11,071 nt of DNA from Pleurotus ostreatus/Saccharomyces cerevisiae fusant (taxonomy: Eukaryota > Opisthokonta): the NCBI GenBank assembly GCA_024196135.1, contig JAMQCK010001180.1, positions 1-11,071 on the forward strand. The letters are read 5' to 3'. The translations under genes and the position numbers were made by a program. Shown piece after piece: positions 7,804 through 11,071 of this stretch. The first letter of the stretch is position 1, and every line of letters begins with the position of its first letter. The notes beneath the pieces were generated by a model. The model saw nothing but the letters and a program-made list of their open reading frames with translations, was not told the DNA's origin and searched no databases.

Positions 7804-10411
7804 TTAGAGTACGCTCGTGTCCTTGCCGAGGATGATGTCCGCGGCCTTGTGCGCGATAGCGTCTGGCAAAACCGGTCAACCAATACACCAAAGCGAGGCA
7901 ACACTTCAACTTACAGGCAGTAGTCATGGTGTGCGAGGTGATGGGAAGCGGCAGGATGGAGGCGTCGATGACACGGAGGCCAGTCGTACCGTACACCCTA
8001 GTGAGCGTCAGTCCAGCATTCTCGAGCCCGTCAAGAGAAGATACGCACTGCAACTTGTTGTTCACGACACCGCCCTTAGCGCGGGGCAACATGGAAGAGC
8101 TGCCGACCCAGTGCGAGGCACCCTGCACATCAGTCAGTGCTACGTCCTCCAAGATTTGGCGCGAAGGCATACATAGGCCGTGCTCTTGTACCACGCCTCC
8201 CAAATCGCATCCGAGGCACCCTGCGCGACGTCGAGGAACGCCGTGCTGATAATCGAATCGAAAGGCCAGACGGTGAACATCGACTGGGCCTTCTTCGCAA
8301 TGTTGACCGCGACCTGGACGTCGAACTCGTCCGTGAGCAGACGGGGCGTGATAGCCGGGGCCGCGAAGAGCTAGAGATATTCATGAGCACCGCGACCTCG
8401 ATAACGGTGGAGACCACATACATCATCGCTCTTGATGTGGATGTGACCGCGCGAGAAGGGGAGCAGGGGCCAGAAGACGGAGGTCATGACGGACGGGTAG
8501 CTCTCGCCGACTGCGTATACTATGAGCGCCTCCTCATGAGCATGTGCGAGAACGGTCACTCACCAACTTCAGCGACAGGCATGTTCTGCTCAATGATGAG
8601 CTTCGTCTGCGCCTGGAAGATGGCCATAGCGCTGTCGAGGTTGACCATAGCACCAGCATCAACGGCCGCCTGAGCGCGAGCCTGAACACCCGTCCTCAAA
8701 GCCTCCTTCTTGGCGTTGGAACCTGCAGAAACTATCAATTTCTGTGAAATGACAAGGTTGACCGCGATACTCACTGTTGCCAAAGATCTGGTCGATGTCA
8801 ACGAGGGAGATGACCGGGGCGAACATGTTCACGTTGTCGATCAGCTTGTTGTCAGAGGCGTTGGTAGGGAGGACGAGTGCGCTGGCGCCAGTGCCGGGCT
8901 GGTCCTGGAGGTTGCGACCGACAGAGGGGAGGTCGACGAGCGTCGTGATGCCAAATTTCTCGAGGATGCTGGAGACCGATGAGTGAGGCGATCGATACGA
9001 GAGCGAATTCAACCAAACCTCTTATCACCAACGCCGGAGTGCTCCAGAATAGGGGGCGTCTATAAGTCGTCACATACGAGTCGCCAAGGGTAGTAGGGAG
9101 CTGCGTACCGCCAGACTACCCGCAGCCAGAAGAACCTCCTTGTTGGCGGTGGCAGTGAGAATATCACCACCATCCGCAGGACCGAACTGGATACCCGTCG
9201 CCTTAATGTTGCTGTCGAAATTGACCTTCAGCACTTTCTGTGCACGACGTATTTGTGTTAGAGCTGGCATGTTGTGCATGTCAAGCCACGTACATGGTCG
9301 TGGAGAACCGTCAGCGTCGAGCGCTGCTGGTCCGGGGCGTAAAGGAAGGCCTGCGCTGCCGAAGACCGCTTGATGACATTAGAGCCGGAAGACTCATCAT
9401 TCCAGCACGTCCACGACCTGCGCAGATCGTCAGGAAAGCCGCTAGGCGCATCACGCCTTTACTCACGTCGACGCCATAACTGATCCAGTGCGGTCGCTCA
9501 GATCATCGTGGAGAGTGAGGCCTTCAAAGACAGAGGGCATCGCCGACTTGTACAAAGCCTGCGCCTCGGGGATGCGCATAGGAATCGGGAACGACACGTT
9601 CACAGGGCCGCTGTAGCCATGGAGGTCCTCCTTGACCGAAGCGCCATCGGCCTTCTGCTGGTCATCGGGGAGGTGGTAGTTCTCCACGGCCTTCATGTAG
9701 GGCCGCAGCTGGTACCAGTTCCAGCCCTGCGAGCCGAGCGCCTCGAGGGTGTCCATCTCCGGCTGCGTGGGGGTGTACCACTGGTGGGTATACCTCAGCA
9801 GGAGGAACAGAACAGGGCAGATGCGGACTTACCACCATACCATTGATGGAGGAGCTCCCGCCAATGCAGCGCTAAGAATCTCATCAGAAACCTCGCTGCG
9901 CGCCACTGAATCATCACATACGCCACTGTCGATCTTCCAGCTGAGCGGGTTCCCGTTATCGTCGACCGCTTCATCTGCAAGCAAGGTCACTATCGGGAAA
10001 GCAAGCAGCTGGGGTGATACATACACTTCCAGTTGCACTCCTCTGGCGTGATGTTGTTACGGTCAGTGGCTACATTGACCGCCTCGATGTCCTTGGAGTC
10101 AGGACCGGCTTCGACCACCAGCACAGCTGTAATCGGACTGTCAGTTAGCCGCATTTTGAACGCGTACTGGGCCCCAACTCACAGTTCCCTGCAGCCGACA
10201 GCTTGTTCGCGACCACAAGACCTGTAAGACCGCCTCCGGCAATGATCTATAGCGCTCGCATTCAGTGATCACGCCCGCTATGAGGAGGATAACCACGCAC
10301 GTAGTCGAAAGCCTTCCCATCCGCTACGGATGCGTCTCCCGTGATCGTGGTTTGCCCAAGAGCCGACCGAGCGGCCGCAAGAGCAGAGACAACCAACGCC
10401 GTGCGAAGCAT
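7804..10411 (-). CDS. Secreted GMC oxidoreductase (AA3_2, glucose oxidase/aryl-alcohol oxidase-like), copy 2
   Basis: Exons in reading order: 10411-10301, 10246-10183, 10126-10025, 9974-9922, 9871-9833, 9780-9467, 9417-9294, 9237-9109, 9059-9019, 8968-8775, 8722-8564, 8510-8422, 8370-8173, 8122-8049, 7997-7915, 7862-7804. They give 610 aa with a TAA stop, the same length as copy 1. The signal peptide is about residues 1-19 (MLRTALVVSALAAARSALG, then QTTITGD). The FAD motif GGGLTG is at 41-46, signature 1 (RCIGGSSSINGMV) at 111-123, and signature 2 (GSLATPPILEHSGVG) across the exon 8/9 join. The catalytic His is H543 (ASHWVGSSSM) and its partner H586 (PITSHTM). Copies 1 and 2 align without large gaps, and most exon lengths are identical (64, 102, 53, 39, 129, 159, 89, 83 nt). 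This copy has 15 introns, three of them absent from copy 1. All key residues are intact, so it should be active. The substrate is not determined; a sugar or aryl alcohol is typical of AA3_2. Confidence 0.9.
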
Positions 10412-10520
10412 GTTAATAAACGAGGGTGGGGGAGAAGGAAGGTGAAGGAGCGCGAGGAGCTGTGGGAGGGGGACGAGGAGGAAGGCTCGACGACCATCCA
10501 CCCCCAACCGACCTTAAAAA
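10412..10520 (-). promoter_or_regulatory. Core promoter of GMC copy 2: TATA-like box and CT-rich leader
   Basis: On the minus strand TTTTTAAGG lies at 10520-10512, about 100 bp before the ATG at 10411. A long pyrimidine-rich leader (10487-10423) leads up to TTTATTAACATG. This mirrors the layout at copy 1, except that the TATA-like box is weaker and the leader longer. The box assignment is tentative. Confidence 0.4.
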
Positions 10521-10716
10521 CCCACAATCGGGCCGCCGAGTATCGGAGATACAGGGGGAAGCACGCACGAGACGGAAGCTGATCGAGAAGGGCTTGGTGG
10601 AAGGCGCCCTTACAATCCGACGCTGCTCCGAGAACGGCTTTCGAAAGCCAATCAGGGGGTGAATGTCATGAGGAACGTGAACTGGGGATCATGATCTTCA
10701 GAATCCTGTGACTGGC
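10521..10716. other. Upstream flank of GMC copy 2, nothing recognised
   Basis: No plausible gene, RNA or clear regulatory motif was seen between the TATA-like box of copy 2 and the tandem repeat. Confidence 0.4.
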
Positions 10717-10893
10717 GAAAGGACCCCGGAATATACGCACAAAGGCCGTCCAGCGGTGCGGATAAATCTTGGGGGTCCCGGCCGGTAGGCCGGTCCAAAA
10801 AATGGATAAATTGGGAGGTTGAGGGCGCGGAGGCCGGCCCAAAAACGCGGATATGTACGGGGTATGCGGTGAAGCCGTCCTGAAAAAACGGAT
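10717..10893. repeat. Degenerate 41-45-bp tandem repeat, about four units
   Basis: Anchoring on GGAT on the plus strand gives unit starts at 10760, 10804, 10849 and 10890, spaced 44, 45 and 41 bp. A more degraded unit precedes them from about 10717. Each unit holds GGAT followed by a G-rich stretch, then a core like GGCCGGTCC and a run of A (for example AGGCCGGTCCAAAAAA near 10788-10802, AGGCCGGCCCAAAAA near 10831-10845, AAGCCGTCCTGAAAAAA near 10872-10888). The open frames across it on the minus strand merely reflect a period close to 15 codons, so I do not call a gene. Confidence 0.65.
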
Positions 10894-10904
10894 ACCTGAA
10901 CCCC

Positions 10905-10965
10905 GGTTCGAACCACCGGCCGCGCTCCAATTGGGACGCGCGCCAGACCATTGAGCCATTCTATG
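10905..10965 (-). repeat. tRNA-like Pol III box pair, possible SINE head
   Basis: On the minus strand TGGCTCAATGG (10958-10948) fits the A-box consensus TRGYNNANNGG. GTTCGAACC (10913-10905) fits the B-box consensus GWTCRANNC. They are 34 nt apart, the spacing of tRNA genes. A GC-rich hairpin (GCGTCC...TTGGAGCGC) lies between them at the anticodon-arm position. The acceptor ends (CATAGAA and TTCAGGT) pair only partly and the T-stem pairs badly, so this is not a working tRNA. A tRNA-derived SINE head or a decayed tRNA gene fits better, with the tandem repeat at 10717-10893 immediately downstream on the same strand. Confidence 0.4.
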
Positions 10966-11071
10966 AGCAAGTGCTGGGGGACGGGAGGAAACCTCATAGC
11001 TCCCCACGCTCATTGGCACTTTCTCCCACTGTCAGACTTGATCTTCCGAAGAACAGCGGTGCGCGCGGTAG

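Noticed and set aside
7817..8673. Long plus-strand open frames opposite GMC copy 2
   Set aside because: They are antisense shadows of GC-rich coding exons; the minus strand carries the conserved GMC motifs.
10652..11019. Three overlapping minus-strand open frames of about 100 codons with 14-15-residue periodicity
   Set aside because: The periodicity appears in all frames because the DNA is a 41-45-bp tandem repeat; no single frame has protein-like features or a conserved unit length divisible by three.

Overview
The window looks like nuclear DNA of a filamentous basidiomycete, most likely an Agaricomycete of wood- or litter-decay type. The evidence is many short introns (mostly 47-67 nt, GT...AG, several with a CTAAC/CTAAT-like branch site), GC-rich coding sequence, CT-rich leaders ahead of start codons, an F-box/leucine-rich protein family, and secreted GMC flavo-oxidoreductases of a kind common in these fungi. 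All gene models are hand-spliced from the sequence. Exon junctions were chosen so that the reading frame and the paralogue alignment both hold.

Layout. (1) 1-862, plus strand: the 3' part of an F-box/LRR-type gene whose 5' end lies outside the window. (2) 1154-3662, minus strand: a complete 7-exon, 725-aa paralogue of that gene, arranged tail to tail with it. It has two F-box-like modules in one reading frame. (3) 4056-6583, minus strand: a 14-exon gene for a 610-aa secreted GMC oxidoreductase (AA3_2, glucose-oxidase/aryl-alcohol-oxidase-like). (4) 6584-7803: a 1.2-kb intergenic region with the promoter of gene 3 and the 3' flank of gene 5. (5) 7804-10411, minus strand: a 16-exon tandem paralogue, also exactly 610 aa. 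(6) 10412-11071: its promoter side, then a degenerate 41-45-bp tandem repeat next to a tRNA-like Pol III box pair that resembles a SINE head.

How the parts relate. The two oxidoreductases are head-to-tail duplicates that keep 12 introns at identical positions but differ at four others. Both keep the FAD-binding motifs, both GMC signatures and the active-site His pair, so both look functional. From family knowledge they would oxidise a sugar or alcohol outside the cell and pass electrons to O2 or a quinone, which could supply H2O2 to peroxidases; the substrate cannot be read from sequence. The F-box-like genes belong to an expanded fungal family of presumed SCF ubiquitin-ligase adaptors and have no evident functional link to the oxidoreductases.

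I saw no dedicated new system. The most notable points are the four intron differences between the paralogues, a 39-nt frame-neutral exon that encodes the FAD-loop signature, the double F-box protein, and the SINE-like element.
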